Below, in pieces: positions 45,890 to 56,544 of a stretch of DNA of 64,000 nucleotides (positions are counted from its first letter, which is position 1; each line of letters opens with the position of its first letter). The position numbers and the translations under genes are program-made. The stretch is from assembly GCA_032622095.1 (NCBI GenBank), contig CP136067.1, positions 77,092,705-77,156,704 on the forward strand, read 5' to 3'. Source of the DNA: Siphonodentalium dalli. Taxonomy: Eukaryota > Mollusca > Scaphopoda > Gadilida > Siphonodentaliidae. Under the pieces are notes generated by a model. It made no database searches and had not been told where the DNA came from. It was given only the letters and a program-made list of their open reading frames with translations.

Positions 45890-46190
45890 CTTGTAGAATT
45901 AATTACGAAAACTGACCAGTGAGAACAGAAGTGCAATAGTATAGGCAATAGTTCGTTTAGAAATGATGTGCTATAAATACAACCGAAAGTTACTTATAAA
46001 GCAAGTTATTCTATGAATATAATAATAATAATCTATATGATGGATCGATGATTTAATAGAAAAGCCACATCTCTAAAGTCGAAGGGCCATACAGTTAATA
46101 AGTCCAGCAGAAGGCCGAGGCCACCAGCTGGGCCCAACAAATGCATGCCCCCACTTCCCAAAACAAGGGTGTTTCGTGCGATATATAATG
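45890..46190 (+). repeat. Segmental repeat, copy 1 (relative of 47215-47345 and 47745-47830)
   Basis: ATTACGAAAACTGACCAGTG, AGTATAGGCAATAGTTC and TTCTATGAATATAA recur near 47241-47335. 46078-46190 carries GTCGAAGGGCCATACAGTTA and the following empty site for the 9-bp-TSD element. It points to an old duplication across 45.2-47.8 kb. Confidence 0.6.
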
Positions 46191-46249
46191 GACGCCAAGG
46201 TTGTTAAACAATTTAATGTTTCAACCTGAGAAATAAATAAATACATGAA

Positions 46250-46780
46250 TTAGTCAAATAGTAACAACAAATGTATCAACATCAATTCAATATGCATACA
46301 AATTAGTACCTCGCACGCAAAAGAATAATCATTGAATAATCTGGACATCATCATGGGACACCTCACACTGACAAAGTTAGACCGCACGCTTGCGACTACA
46401 CTATACCAATATAGACCAGTCAAGAATCGCCCATATGCATGTGCTATATTTTCTGCTACAAATCGCCCATATGCATGCGGCAACACTACATCACATGCAA
46501 ATGGGTAGGTGAAAACCATGTCTTTTCTGGGTACGACCATACACAAATATTTGCCACGAATACGTGAATCCACATAGATATATTGAAAATAAAAGTGCAT
46601 TCTCAATACAGATGGTAGATAGTTCATTTCATGACAGCCAGATGACAGTGCACCACTGCTAAGCGATAGGCGTTCATACTCCGATAAACCATTGTTATCA
46701 TGGGCACCACGAACAATATTCTCTAATAGCGTCATCGACGAATGTGGTGTAACGTTAACAATATGTAGGCAATTGAACAA
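46250..46780 (-). CDS. Hypothetical 176-residue open frame, unrecognised
   Basis: The frame is unusually long for such AT-rich DNA and is not low-complexity. It begins MFNCLHIVNVTPHSSM and contains a repeated HAYGRF motif, caused by two copies of CGCCCATATGCATG (about 46430 and 46469). Its C-terminus is hydrophobic (MLIHLLLLFD). There is no signal peptide, no clear membrane segment elsewhere and no domain I recognise. It lies between two copies of a segmental repeat and might be part of an unknown element. Whether it is translated cannot be told from the sequence; chance remains possible. Confidence 0.2.
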   Translation of the reverse strand: MFNCLHIVNVTPHSSMTLLENIVRGAHDNNGLSEYERLSLSSGALSSGCHEMNYLPSVLRMHFYFQYIYVDSRIRGKYLCMVVPRKDMVFTYPFACDVVLPHAYGRFVAENIAHAYGRFLTGLYWYSVVASVRSNFVSVRCPMMMSRLFNDYSFACEVLICMHIELMLIHLLLLFD

Positions 46781-47214
46781 TCAACACTTCAATCAGTATG
46801 GAACATCGCAGACACACGCACTGTTTACCTCTATGGAACATTACTGCCGACGAAGCAAATACACAACCGTGCGAGTAGTTACTTACGCATTGGCGGGAAT
46901 TGAGACATATTTCCTTGTAGTATCGCGCAGTTCGTTCTGGAATTGATTATATGAATAATATGTAGAAAGAGGATGAGTGGATGTGAAAGAAGACAAAGGC
47001 GCGAAATCGACCAGTTTTTAGCGCCAATCGAAAATGTTGGTCTTCTGCATTGGAGACAGCCATGACTGCAGAACTGAAACACAGTTTTATTATAGTAGCA
47101 GTCCAAAAACAACATCCTTTGATCCAAACCGTTTTTTCAAATGTTCCTTCCATGCTAACACGATTTCCCATATATCCCGAACAGATCATTATCACTGAGT
47201 GATACAAAGGGGAA
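46781..47214. other. No gene seen
   Basis: Unassigned DNA with two overlapping short minus-strand frames of 82 and 86 residues and no domain. Confidence 0.4.
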
Positions 47215-47345
47215 TTAAGCTACTGCTAAAGTAGAATTCATTACGAAAACTATTCACTCAGAACAGAAAACCAAGAGTATAGGCAATAGTTCATTTAAAT
47301 AACTTCAAGGTGAGAAATTCTATGAATATAAGAATACAAGTATAT
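47215..47345 (+). repeat. Segmental repeat, copy 2
   Basis: GAATTAAGCTACTGCTAAAG, ATTACGAAAACTATTCACTC, AGTATAGGCAATAGTTC and TTCTATGAATATAAG follow 45280 and 45890-46020 in order. A third piece (CGAAGGGGCAAGTCCAGCAG) lies at about 47755. Confidence 0.6.
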
Positions 47346-47361
47346 TTTATATGATATATCA

Positions 47362-47712
47362 GTCTGTTCTCCCAAAAACCAGCAAGTTATCCACTTTAAT
47401 AGGACTTATTTTAGGTAGATAATCTGCTTAGAATACTTCATTTCGAGTCGACAATGTGCTGAAAATAAGAACAGTTTAGTCATATTATCAACTCATAATG
47501 AGGCGAATCTAAGCGGATGATGTGCGGACAATGACACAAATAAGCCAACTCACGACTTTTCATGTGTACGCTACATGTGTTTTCACAGTGGCCCCGCGTC
47601 ATAAAACGAAATAACGGGAAAGAGTCCATTATCTGCTTATTTCAGAATCAAATAATCAGATTCCTATTTCACATTATAGGTCGATTATGTGCGTATTTCT
47701 GCGAGGGTGTGT
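47362..47712. mobile_element. MITE family with GTTCTCCC/TCCTCGC ends, copy 4, opposite orientation to copies 2 and 3
   Basis: The left end CTGTTCTCCCAAAAACCAG and right end ATGTGCGTATTTCTGCGAGG are inverted versions of each other. Shared landmarks are ATAATGAGGCGAAT, GGATGATGTGCGGACAATG, CACAAATAAGCC, GTGTTTTCACAGTGGCCC and ATAAAACGAAATAACGG. At 351 bp it is near full length. It lies inside the segmental repeat region and separates repeat parts at 47345 and 47745. Confidence 0.75.
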
Positions 47713-48120
47713 TGGATATATTATTCATGATTTAAGGAAAGCCCCATCGTTTCAATCGAAGGGGCAAGTCCAGCAGAAGCCAGAGGCCAACTACTGAGCC
47801 AATGGGAAATCAAACTGCTTCTCATTTGCGATCTTTCATTAATTAGATATAATTAAATATAAAACAGGTTATTGCTACTTTTACTTTGTAAACTCTAGTC
47901 ATTTAGACCAAACTGCACTTATGAGTAAAGTTAACTGGACCTAGATTTATCTATATCGTTAGAAAAGTGGCATATATGTGTTAATATATCTTCATATGCA
48001 ATACTGGCTACTATTAACAAGTGCACCGCTAGGCGGAGGTAACGCCCCCGACTGTACAATCAGAGAAACTTTCTGCTTAAGCGCTATAAAAATGCCACAT
48101 GTTGTTCTATATTAGCTTCA
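47713..48120. other. Segmental repeat piece 3, then unassigned DNA
   Basis: 47745-47830 is the third GTCGAAGGG-type repeat (CAGAAGCCAGAGGCC, CAATGGGAAATCAAACTGCT). The rest shows nothing recognisable. Confidence 0.45.
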
Positions 48121-48775
48121 AATTTGGTCTGGTGCCACAAAAATAGAAGGAAAACTGAATTTTCTATAAAAAAAAATGAATTTTGTAAGTCGAAAAAGGG
48201 TCATAACTCTCACAAAAATTATCCGATTGAACCGAAATTTTACCTTGACCTGTATTGCGATATTGGTAATACACAAAAAACGGGTTTTGCAAATAAACAA
48301 TCCAAAATCAAGTTATCATCTGGAAACCAAAAAAAGTAGCAGAAAACTGAATTTTCTAAGTAAAAAAAGGGGCGTAACTCTGGAATAAATGGGCGGACGA
48401 AACCACGGCTATGGGATATCTTGTCCCCCCCCCCCCCGGCTGGTCTATTGGCATACCAAAGATCAACTGAATTGAATTAGCGAAACCAAACTTATGAGTT
48501 GAAACGTTCGTATGCCACAGAAAACTGAATTGAGTCCAAAAAGGGGCGTAACTCTGGAAAAAATGGGCGGACGAAACCGCAGTTATGGGGAAATCTTGTC
48601 CCCCCGGCTGGTCTATTAGCATACCAAAGATCAACTGAATTGAGTTAGCGAAACCAAAGTTATGAGTTGAAACGTTCGTACGGACGGAAGTACGGAAGGA
48701 CGGAAGGACGGAAGGACGGACGGACGGAGGGCTACACTATATACCCCCAAATCTCCATCGGAGATCGGGGGCATA
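48121..48775. mobile_element. Internally repeated DNA element with GGACGG run and terminal hairpin
   Basis: Two direct units (about 48345-48520 and 48522-48685) share AAAACTGAATT, AAAAAGGGGCGTAACTCTGG, AAATGGGCGGACGAAACC, GGCTGGTCTATT, ACCAAAGATCAACTGAATTG and TATGAGTTGAAACGTTCGTA. They differ in a C run (14 versus 6). A third, weaker unit lies at 48150-48340. After the second unit come (GGAC/GGAAGGAC)n at 48672-48730 and a hairpin of CCCCC..ATCTCC / GGAGAT..GGGGG (48743-48771). It resembles other element ends with runs of GGAC and a GGGGGCATAA hairpin, but I cannot assign a superfamily. Confidence 0.6.
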
Positions 48776-49599
48776 ATAAATATTGCATGGCTTGGAGGTG
48801 ACGATGCCAAAATAGTGCTCCGAGGGGAGGTATAGCCGTTCTTCATGCTCAAATATATCAAATATCATAAAACATTTTCTTACGATCATTTATCGTGCTC
48901 TAGTTGTCGATTACAAAGACATTTCGGACAAAAAATGTTGAACTTTTGCAGCGAGGGGGGGATTTCAAATTACCTCCCCGGAATAGTGGGCAATACTGGG
49001 TGTGCTAAAATTGGACGAAACGATCGATAATATATAGTAAATGTGAAGCAACCAATCACAAGCGTGTACCAGGCTTAGATAGTCACGTTAGATAAAATAT
49101 ACCTATATATGACAACAATTGGGCATGCAAGCATGTTAATACAAATAATATTTACATATATCAATTAACATACAACGTTCATTTCACTTGGTATAATCGG
49201 CACAATTCAATAAGATTTCACTAATGAGGCACGCGACCTGTACATGTACGATTGGTGCTCACAGTCCACAAGCTGTAGAACACATTTTGGAACAGTTGAT
49301 TGGTCTGGAACATTGACAATACCATACCATTAAGTAATTGTAGATACCGATATTCTAACTTTTTGAAATTTATGAAGATAACTCGTTTGTCTTATGATAT
49401 AGAGTGGTGCTGTATATCCGAGTCATATTGTTGGCAACTAACTTTCCTTCATATCCAGCATTGTGCGAGGTTTTTTTTGTTATTATCTTTGTTCAGTTTC
49501 CTTGCTTCCTCGAATAGCAAGTACATATTTATTGTCAAATCTTCATTTATAACGCTCTGTTTAAAAACATAATCATTTGATTTTCTCAGTTCCGCACTA
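48776..49599. other. No gene seen
   Basis: Unassigned DNA before the LINE; a 90-residue frame at 49300-49572 (+) has no domain. Confidence 0.4.
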
Positions 49600-49604
49600 T
49601 TTTT

Positions 49605-50828
49605 TCAGGATGTCGCCCTTGTCCCGTTTAAACAATCTCTCAATAATCTGGTATATATATATGGATATGGAATTGTTTTGGGGGTTGCCTATTCTATGAC
49701 AACGGTTAATGTAAGATTCGTCGATGTTGGACCAAAATTAACACTCAAAAAACTAAGGTAATGATTTTCACCAACAAGAAATTGAGTTCTCCCCCAAATT
49801 TCATGCTTTGTGGTGATAAATTAGATATAGTCGAACAGTTTCCTTATTTAGGCATTGAATTATTTTATAACGGACGATTCTGTCGGGCAATCAAGTCGAT
49901 AAAAATGAAATCGACAAAAGCTATGTACGGACTCCTGTCCAAGGTGAGAAATCTTCACCTATCTGCAGACTTAGCATTAAAACTGTTTGATTACCTCATA
50001 CAACCCATTCTGTTATATGGATGTGAATTATGGGGCTTTGAGAATACTCGCGATATCGAGGCTGTCCATCTCAAATTATGTAAGCTCCTAACGAACATGA
50101 AAATGAGTACTCCAAATTATATGGTTTATGGTGAGCTTGGAAGATGGCCATTGCGTGTTGAAATTGACAAAAGAATGACCTCATTTTGGAGCCGCCTAAT
50201 GACGAAAAAAAAAAGTAATCACCCCTTCATATTGTACAAGTTAATTTTAGCTATGAAAGGCGGTGGCAAAAGAATACGATACCTTGATCACATTGAAGAC
50301 ATTTTTGTGCGTGCGGATTGCGAAGACAACTGGAAAACACAGTTACCCGTTTCGAATTCTAAACTTCAATATATGCACAAAAAACTACTTGGCAATTTTT
50401 TTCTCCAGTGGAATAATGAAGTTTCTCAATCGTCACGAGGAGAATTTTATCGTAACCTGAAAAAATGTCCTTCGCTTAGTCGTTTTTATGTTGAATGTCC
50501 CTTTAATTCAATTATCTCGCTACAGAGAATTCGTACATCAAATCATAGATTAGGCGTTGAAACTATGAAGTGGGCAAAATCTAAGAACCAAAAGAAAGGG
50601 ATATCTGGAATTGGCTCATGTCAGTTATGTGGCGCCATCATGTGCGATGAATATCATTTTGTAATAGTTTGTCCAAATTTACGTGAATACCGCATGAAAT
50701 ATATTGACGAATCGATCTGGAAAAATCCATCGCGAGAGTCTTTTTATGGCTTATTAAATTCTTCTGACACAATGAAGCTAAACAAACTTTCAAACTTTAT
50801 AAAAATCGGATTGAAACAATTTAAATAA
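49605..50828 (+). pseudogene. LINE reverse transcriptase C-terminal half
   Basis: Before the first Met (49761) the same frame reads WTKINTQKTKVMIF, a conserved segment after the RT catalytic box, so that Met is not a true start. Further left a DVALV..FKQSLNNL remnant in another frame (about 49612-49650) suggests that the YADD box region is deleted and shifted. From 49761 come FPYLGIELFYNGRF, LYGCELWG, MVYGELGRWPL and the Cys/His cluster CQLCGAIMCDEYHFVIVC (CX2CX8HX4C), then a helical tail to TAA at 50826-50828. The layout matches the LINE at the left edge but the sequences are well diverged. Without fingers and palm it cannot copy RNA. Confidence 0.85.
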
Positions 50829-51037
50829 CTATTCAAATATTTGGCGATCGTGGTGCTTATATGTGTGTGCGTCTGTATGTGTGAACATGCAGACATACAT
50901 AATTGTGAAGATCACGTCGTAGATTCCTTATTCATACTATGCATATTATGTTACTATTTGTATGGCTTCCACGTGTTTTAGATATTCAAAATTCCATAAC
51001 GAATATCGAGTGTGCCATAATACAATGTGTATATGTT

Positions 51038-51079
51038 TATGTATGTGTATATATGTATATATGTGTATGTGTGTGTATG

Positions 51080-51126
<47 letters not shown>

Positions 51127-51265
51127 TGTATATGTAGATGTGTATATATATGTATAAGTGTGTATGTGTATGTATGCATGTATATTTATACATATGTATG
51201 TATGTTTGTGTGTGTAGGTATATGCATGAGTATGTATACGTATATAATATGTGTGTATGTATAAG
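51038..51265. repeat. TA/TG/TATG microsatellite in the LINE 3' region
   Basis: Mixed TATG, TGTG and a pure (TA)n of about 18 units (51085-51121). It opens long low-complexity frames on both strands (IYIYIY), which are not genes. Confidence 0.9.
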
Positions 51266-51650
51266 TGTGTGTAAACATTATAAACAATTTAATTACAGAT
51301 AATAATCATGTACGTAATATTGGTACATCATTATTTACAACAACTTGGTTTCCAAAAAGAAAATGAGAAAACAGTACTATATATACTAACCATGATGTTT
51401 ATTTATGTAATTTCTTCTTCTTTTTCCCCCGGTTCGCTTAGAATCTTTAAATAAGTCTATCGAGATCTGTATTGTTCTATTCCGGACATGTTAATGCAAT
51501 ATTGGACCGTAACTTATTATTATCTGCATTGTATTCTGTCTATGTATACCCCGGAAAGTTCTAATTTGTATATAGTGTATATATGTTTTCTCATGTACCA
51601 TGTATTATAATGGCTGAGAATAAAGCATTACTTAGAAAAAAAACAAAAAA

Positions 51651-52580
51651 CAATCAATTCGATTATGTTATGTTTTCGTGAAAAGCACGTTGTTTTGTTT
51701 ATCATCATAGAGTCACGAAGTTATCCGTAGATTTCCGGAAATCGTCGGTCGGCTATTGTCGCGAAACTTCCACATAAACAACAACCATGTGTTCGCACAA
51801 CATCACAATGCATGGCTTAAACCTTCGCGACTCTGTTTTGAGGCGCAAAATTCGATATATATATATAGGCAATCGCCATGCACGTGGTGACAAAAATGGA
51901 TAATAAACATGAATAAGCAAGAAATAAATGATATAATAATGAACACACCATCTGCTTAGCGTGGATACTATTGCATCATCTTCTTTAGACGCGTGCGTGC
52001 ATATCCTATACGTCCAATGATTGTAAAAATATTCCTTATTTGGTGTGTATATGCTATTAAGAACATGCGCGCGCAACCTACAACTTCCGAGATACAACTA
52101 AATATCATCGTAAATTCCCCATTTGGCTTGGGACGTAATTATAACATCTGGGAGAAAATACTAGCTGGATAAATAAAAATTGATCTCTTTGCAAAAAACA
52201 ATTATATTATATAGGTACACGTGTTCTGTCTGATCAGTACCCAATCACGAATTAAGGCACACTAGCTGTATTTTTGCATGACAACTAAACGGGTAGTATG
52301 GGTCGATTAAAATGAGAAATTGGTCTCCGCCTTCCACAGCGCCCGATAAACAACGCAGTAAAAGTGTAAAATCTCCGCCGGGCTACGGCAAGTTCCGACT
52401 TTTTGTTTATATATAAAGTTTCTGTAACGTTTTTGGCTTTTATTTACATAACACAGCGTACGAATTTGACAGAAAACATACTATTTACGCGTTATTTATG
52501 ATTGGTATACGAACAATGTATGTCTTTATTTTAATATTTTTTCTCTTTATGGCGAAATTAACTGATGTTACTATTTTAAA
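51651..52580. other. No gene seen
   Basis: Unassigned DNA; a 114-residue minus-strand frame (51753-52097) has no domain. GTAACGTTTTTGGCTTTTAT (52426) with TTACATAACACAGCG (52444) resembles the interior of the 55.2-kb TTAA element, so a decayed relative may lie at about 52420-52560. Confidence 0.4.
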
Positions 52581-52581
52581 A

Positions 52582-52820
52582 GCAATACCCATCGCGTAGG
52601 CCATCCATATCTTTAAGGTCCTTTAGCTCCTGCTTTATTTCTTGTGTTGCCTCCCGCATTGCCACCACAACTAGAGCTTATATCTGACCTCATTTCTCTC
52701 AGCAGAAAAACGTTGCCAGTGATTTAACATCAAGGGAATGTGTTTTTCTTTAGAAATGTTACCCTCTATGTCCCCAGGAGTCTGGTCGTTGAAGTCACAA
52801 TGCAACCTAAAACAAATTGA
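52582..52820 (-). CDS. Possible exon or exon-derived fragment, unrecognised
   Basis: On the minus strand a pyrimidine-rich stretch and TTTGTTTTAG (52806-52815) precede an open segment starting HCDFNDQTPGDIEGN and ending RFSAERNEVRYKL at TAG. About 20 bases on, another frame reads MREATQEIKQELKDLKDMDG, a strongly helical, coiled-coil-like peptide. Both segments have more protein-like composition than the surroundings. They may be a broken gene or transposon exon. No domain is recognised and there is no supported partner exon. Confidence 0.2.
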
Positions 52821-52889
52821 TAATAAGGCGATTTTAGTGTCAAAACATGACAAATATCCGCGAAACAACATATCCAAAATCCACTTTGG

Positions 52890-53110
52890 GGAACTTTTAT
52901 AATTCAAGATGGCGTCCAGCAGGGTTCTGGATGCCGCATGTTGTCTTAAATACAAGCATAACACGAACATCTGTGTATGGTATTTAAGTTTGAGTGTATG
53001 TAACACGAGAAGAGGAAATACTAGGCTGGGTGCAATCACACAACAGAAACACAGGCCCAGAAAAATGGCTGCCAAAATGGCTATCAAAATGGCCGAATAT
53101 GATGAAATTT
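52890..53110 (+). repeat. ATGGC-rich element, partial copy
   Basis: CAAGATGGCGTCCAGCAGGG and AAAATGGCTGCCAAAATGGC are spaced as in arm 1 at 33950-34080. The 152-residue frame on the opposite strand (52671-53129) runs through this repeat, so its hydrophobic stretch (AILIAILAAIF) is antisense to it. Confidence 0.55.
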
Positions 53111-54290
53111 TACATGACAGAACAAGCATGGATATTCAACCGAGTTGGTAAATAAGATCGAACTATATAAACTTCAACCCCTTAACGGTAAAAACGTCAT
53201 CCACATATATTCATTTCAAGGATTTGCTTATATCGAAATGAAACAAATGTCCTGGGTGTTTTAAAGTGTGCTTTCGGCTTTAAGTACATCTGCGATTTAG
53301 TCGAGCATGGTAATGTAATGCTTGGAATTAACAAACGCATGCGTCGCTCTACAATCCCCAGCATATATAATTTAATCCAACATGACCCGAACACGTGTAA
53401 CCTAACACAGACCCCAATGCACCCACCAAATCGTTGTGAAAGCCACGTATACTTTCAAGAAACCATCATGTTTGCAGCCATGGTCATCTTAATGAATCAA
53501 GACATTTATTTAAGTTGAAACCACGGTCACCAGGGCCAGACAATGGTAAAATTCGTATTTTACATACAACTAAATTTCAATTCTTCCAGTATTCCAGTTT
53601 CTCATTTGGGCACATTGTTCGAATATCTTCATTTCGTTGAGGTCAGCTGAGTCTTAGATAAAACAATGCACATTTGTATATGGGTCACCTTTCCTCGTGA
53701 TAATGACTCACGTCTATATTATATAAAGTTACTCTCAATAGTTGATGCTCGAATTAGAAACCTTTAATTCACACTTGCGCGGTCTCTCGGTGCTTCCATT
53801 TACGGTTGTTTGTACGGCATATATATGCAACATTTGGAAGCACAAGAAAACACCATAGCACGGTTACAGATAAATTCTCCAAATCGCGTGACTGTGGCCT
53901 ATATAAGTGAATATAACAGAATATTCACTTCGATTTAAAGCAATCTTTTCCTCTTTTATATCGGCTATTTTTGGCAATGTTTACGAATAGATTAAAATAG
54001 GTAATCCTACTAATTCGCGATTTAATAAATTGTCGTTATAATCTAAAACGACACTTTTCTGGGACTGGACAGATTCCTATTTTTCAGTGGGCATTTTCAC
54101 AGTTCTAGACGTACCGGAAATAGACACGTGTCGCGCGAATATAGGATAACTAAGAACAGTTTGTTGACACTGACACGAGCTCCAAATATTCAATCAAGTT
54201 TTACCTTTACATGACTGGATCTTCCTGAAATTTTGCGAAAATATTGTGCCAATGCCAATGCATTATCTTATATATTATATACCTTCATCT
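53111..54290. other. No gene seen
   Basis: Unassigned AT-rich DNA with short chance frames only. Confidence 0.45.
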
Positions 54291-54376
54291 TGTATGCCAG
54301 TGCATTCTCATATATATGCGAGGTTACCTATGCGAGACTCTCATATATAAGGTAATGCACTGACATATGGTCTTTA
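54291..54376. repeat. Imperfect hairpin ATGCCAGTGCATT / AATGCACTGACAT
   Basis: The arms at about 54293-54306 and 54353-54367 enclose a second palindromic core (CATATATATGCGAG, GGTTACC, CTCATATATAAGG). A similar CCAATGCATTATCTTATATA lies just outside at 54252. Probably a small foldback. Confidence 0.5.
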
Positions 54377-54777
54377 ACGCTGCACCAGCGGAGCTCCTTT
54401 AATGAATGGGTTAAAGCTTCTTATTCGTATACATTATATTTGTATTTATTCTTCATTTATAGCCCATAAGCCAAGTCACCTCTATTTACTTTATATTCTT
54501 ACAAACATCTTCAGCCGGAAAATAATATTTTCAGTCATGACAAGGGACGTAACTCACCTTCCTTCAACCATACAAGCCCGTTTATCTTTTCGTTTTCGCA
54601 ATCTTCATGCATGCATCGCCTCAGCACCCATAGCAAATAATGTGATAATTTGAATGAATAATTTCATATATTTTTATATCATTGCCGTGTTTAAGTTTGT
54701 TTTGTTTACGCTCTATTTGAACGTTATCTTCTACCAAATCATGTTGTTGAGAAATATGCTGATGTCATTATTATATT
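54377..54777. other. No supported gene
   Basis: Two open frames (54402-54653, 83 residues; 54654-54869, 71 residues, hydrophobic) show no domain. The second runs into the TTAA element. Confidence 0.35.
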
Positions 54778-54917
54778 CTATCTATTATGACAACTTAAAG
54801 GCACGGGCGGCGTTCGTTGCAGAAATATTCATATTTGTTCAAATCGCCCTATCTATTATGACAACTTAAAGGCACGGGCGGCGTTCGTTGCAGAAATATT
54901 CATATTTGTTCAAATCG
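54778..54917 (+). repeat. 71-bp tandem duplication across the end of TTAA element B
   Basis: CTATCTATTATGACAACTTA through CATATTTGTTCAAATCGCC is present twice, at about 54778-54847 and 54849-54917. Each copy has its own TTAA and element end (AGGCACGGGCGGC). The duplication took in flanking target DNA, so it happened after insertion. Confidence 0.9.
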
Positions 54918-55389
54918 CCATCAACAGAAGGAATATTAAAATATATATAGTTTTGTTCATATGCCAAACATAATCAGCGCGTAAATAGTATATTGTCGTC
55001 AAGACGTACGATGGTGTGCGTAAACAAGAACCTGCTCGTGTTACATAAGTTTTGCCTCTGTTTACATAACACAGCGCAATTCTATTGGTTAATCACACAC
55101 AAATGATATAAGAGCTCTTTATTATTTCCATATCTGGAAAACAGTAACAAATAACGCTCTTTATGTTTACCATATCCGGATATAAACAAAAGCCAGGTTT
55201 TGTAACGTTTTTTGCTTTTGTTTACACAACAAAGGAAAACATTTGACAATACTGTTTATGCCATATTTCTGATTGGTATATAAGAACAAAGTCTGTCTAT
55301 ATTTTACTATTCTTTCTGTTTATGGTGGTTTTTGACGGAGCTGAATATTTTAACAGCATACTCACTGCCAACGCCGCCCGTATCTTTAA
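54795..55389 (-). mobile_element. TIR element flanked by TTAA, copy B (inverted relative of copy A)
   Basis: TTAA at 54795-54798 (and again 54866-54869 after the 71-bp duplication) is followed by AGGCACGGGCGGCG; the right end is GCCGCCCGTATCT, then TTAA at 55386-55389. Internal landmarks of copy A occur in reverse order and complement. About 515 bp lies between the inner TTAA sites, shorter than copy A (712 bp). No coding capacity. Confidence 0.75.
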
Positions 55390-55667
55390 AGAATATGTAG
55401 TGAAATAAAATGGTCTTATCTGCAGGACCTACTAAAAAAGGTGAAGTACTAAGATGGGGTCAGCGACAATACTATATACATGTCATAATTTATCAGGCAC
55501 TGGCTCAGTATGAGGTGGGTCATTATTAATTGTTTCACATGACTGAAATCTTTTTTTGAGATGCAATGTTACGATCGAAACGACACTCAGATCAGGCACG
55601 AAAATCACTCCGGATCCCGTTTCGTGCGTCTCTGGGCTCGAACAGATATCTCTGAAAGATGGCTCCA
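55390..55667. other. No gene seen
   Basis: Short unassigned stretch with overlapping chance frames only. Confidence 0.4.
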
Positions 55668-56544
55668 GGGACGTAGCTATAGGGCATTCGTGTGGGGGGG
55701 GGGGGTTGTCGTGTCCACCATGGGAAATTCCAACTGCACTCCCCTTGCCCCCTTGAATCAGAATCAGACAAAACACAAGTTTTGCATAATTCCATTTGCA
55801 CCCCCTTGCAACTCAGTGCTCAGGCCTAATATCCTATCATTCATAAACCATGGTTCTATATCCCCGGCATGAGAACATTCAGGTATTTTAACCTGAAAAA
55901 TTTCATAAATCCTAACATCTAGTGGTCTAACTCCATGCACACGACTACGGACACGAGACAATGACACACCGGGCCGACCATGGTTCGGCCCGGTGTAGGA
56001 AAATTTGAAATCTGAACAAGAAAATCGCAAAATCCTAGCATCTAGACTGGCATCAAACCTTCCTAGAGTTAGAAATTTCAAACCTGACACACACTTAGGT
56101 TGGAAAATTTCCAACTGATGACAATTCCAATGACATGTTAACCAAATGCATGCAAATATTGTTTTCTTAAATTAACTAGCAGTTTTTAACTGGCCACGGG
56201 GGGGGGGGGGGGGGGGGGGGGGGGACCAGGACACAAGTTTTCCAAGTGTTGGAAATTTCCAACCTGTCACCCCCTGAGGTTGAACAATTTCCAACTGATG
56301 ACCATTTCAGTCCAAAAGTTTGACAAAAAAATTGAAAAATATGCAAATATTGGTCCAAAACAATTAATCCCCCCCCTATAATTGTTTAAAAATCAAACTA
56401 CAAGAACATTTTCAACCTATTGTTGGTGTGAAATTTCTAACTAATGTTTTGGCACGTATGAAATTTCCAACTGTTGAAAATTCTGACCAAATGTGGGGGG
56501 GGGGGTGAGACACCCCAAACCCCTCCTGTCGCTACATCTCTGGA
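55668..56544. mobile_element. Candidate TIR element, ends CCAGGGACGTAGC / GCTACATCTCTGG
   Basis: CCAGGGACGTAGCTATAGGG at the left pairs with CCCCTCCTGTCGCTACATCT, CTGG at the right. The interior has a hairpin (CACCGGGCCGACCATGG and its complement, 55966-55996), G runs at 55696-55707, 56198-56224 and 56490-56501, and repeated GAAATTTCCAACTG-type units (about 56105, 56260, 56280, 56455). No TSD is certain. The frames on both strands have no domain. Confidence 0.5.
56198..56224. repeat. 27-base G run
   Basis: Longest homopolymer in the window. Its length is likely uncertain in any assembly. Confidence 0.9.

Larger units (their letters stand above)
49600..51650 (+). mobile_element. 5'-truncated LINE with long microsatellite 3' UTR
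   Basis: A decayed RT start (about 49605-49760), an intact C-terminal frame (to 50828), an 800-bp 3' region that includes a GT/TA microsatellite (51038-51265), AATAAA at 51619-51624 and an A-rich end (51636-51650). The 3' limit is less sure than for the other LINEs because no tandem tail is seen. Confidence 0.75.

Noticed and set aside
45388-45948. 186-residue minus-strand frame
   Set aside because: Most of it is translated microsatellite (RERERE, IYIYIY), so the open length is uninformative.
51085-51121. TA run considered as a replication or promoter signal
   Set aside because: Similar TA runs occur at 45.57 and 61.22 kb with no shared context; a simple microsatellite explains it.
50939-51264. 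Several frames over the TA/TG tract
   Set aside because: Low-complexity translations of a microsatellite in the LINE 3' region.
52671-53129. 152-residue minus-strand frame with a hydrophobic, signal-like start
   Set aside because: The hydrophobic part is antisense to the ATGGC-rich repeat; only the last 45 residues are kept as a possible exon.
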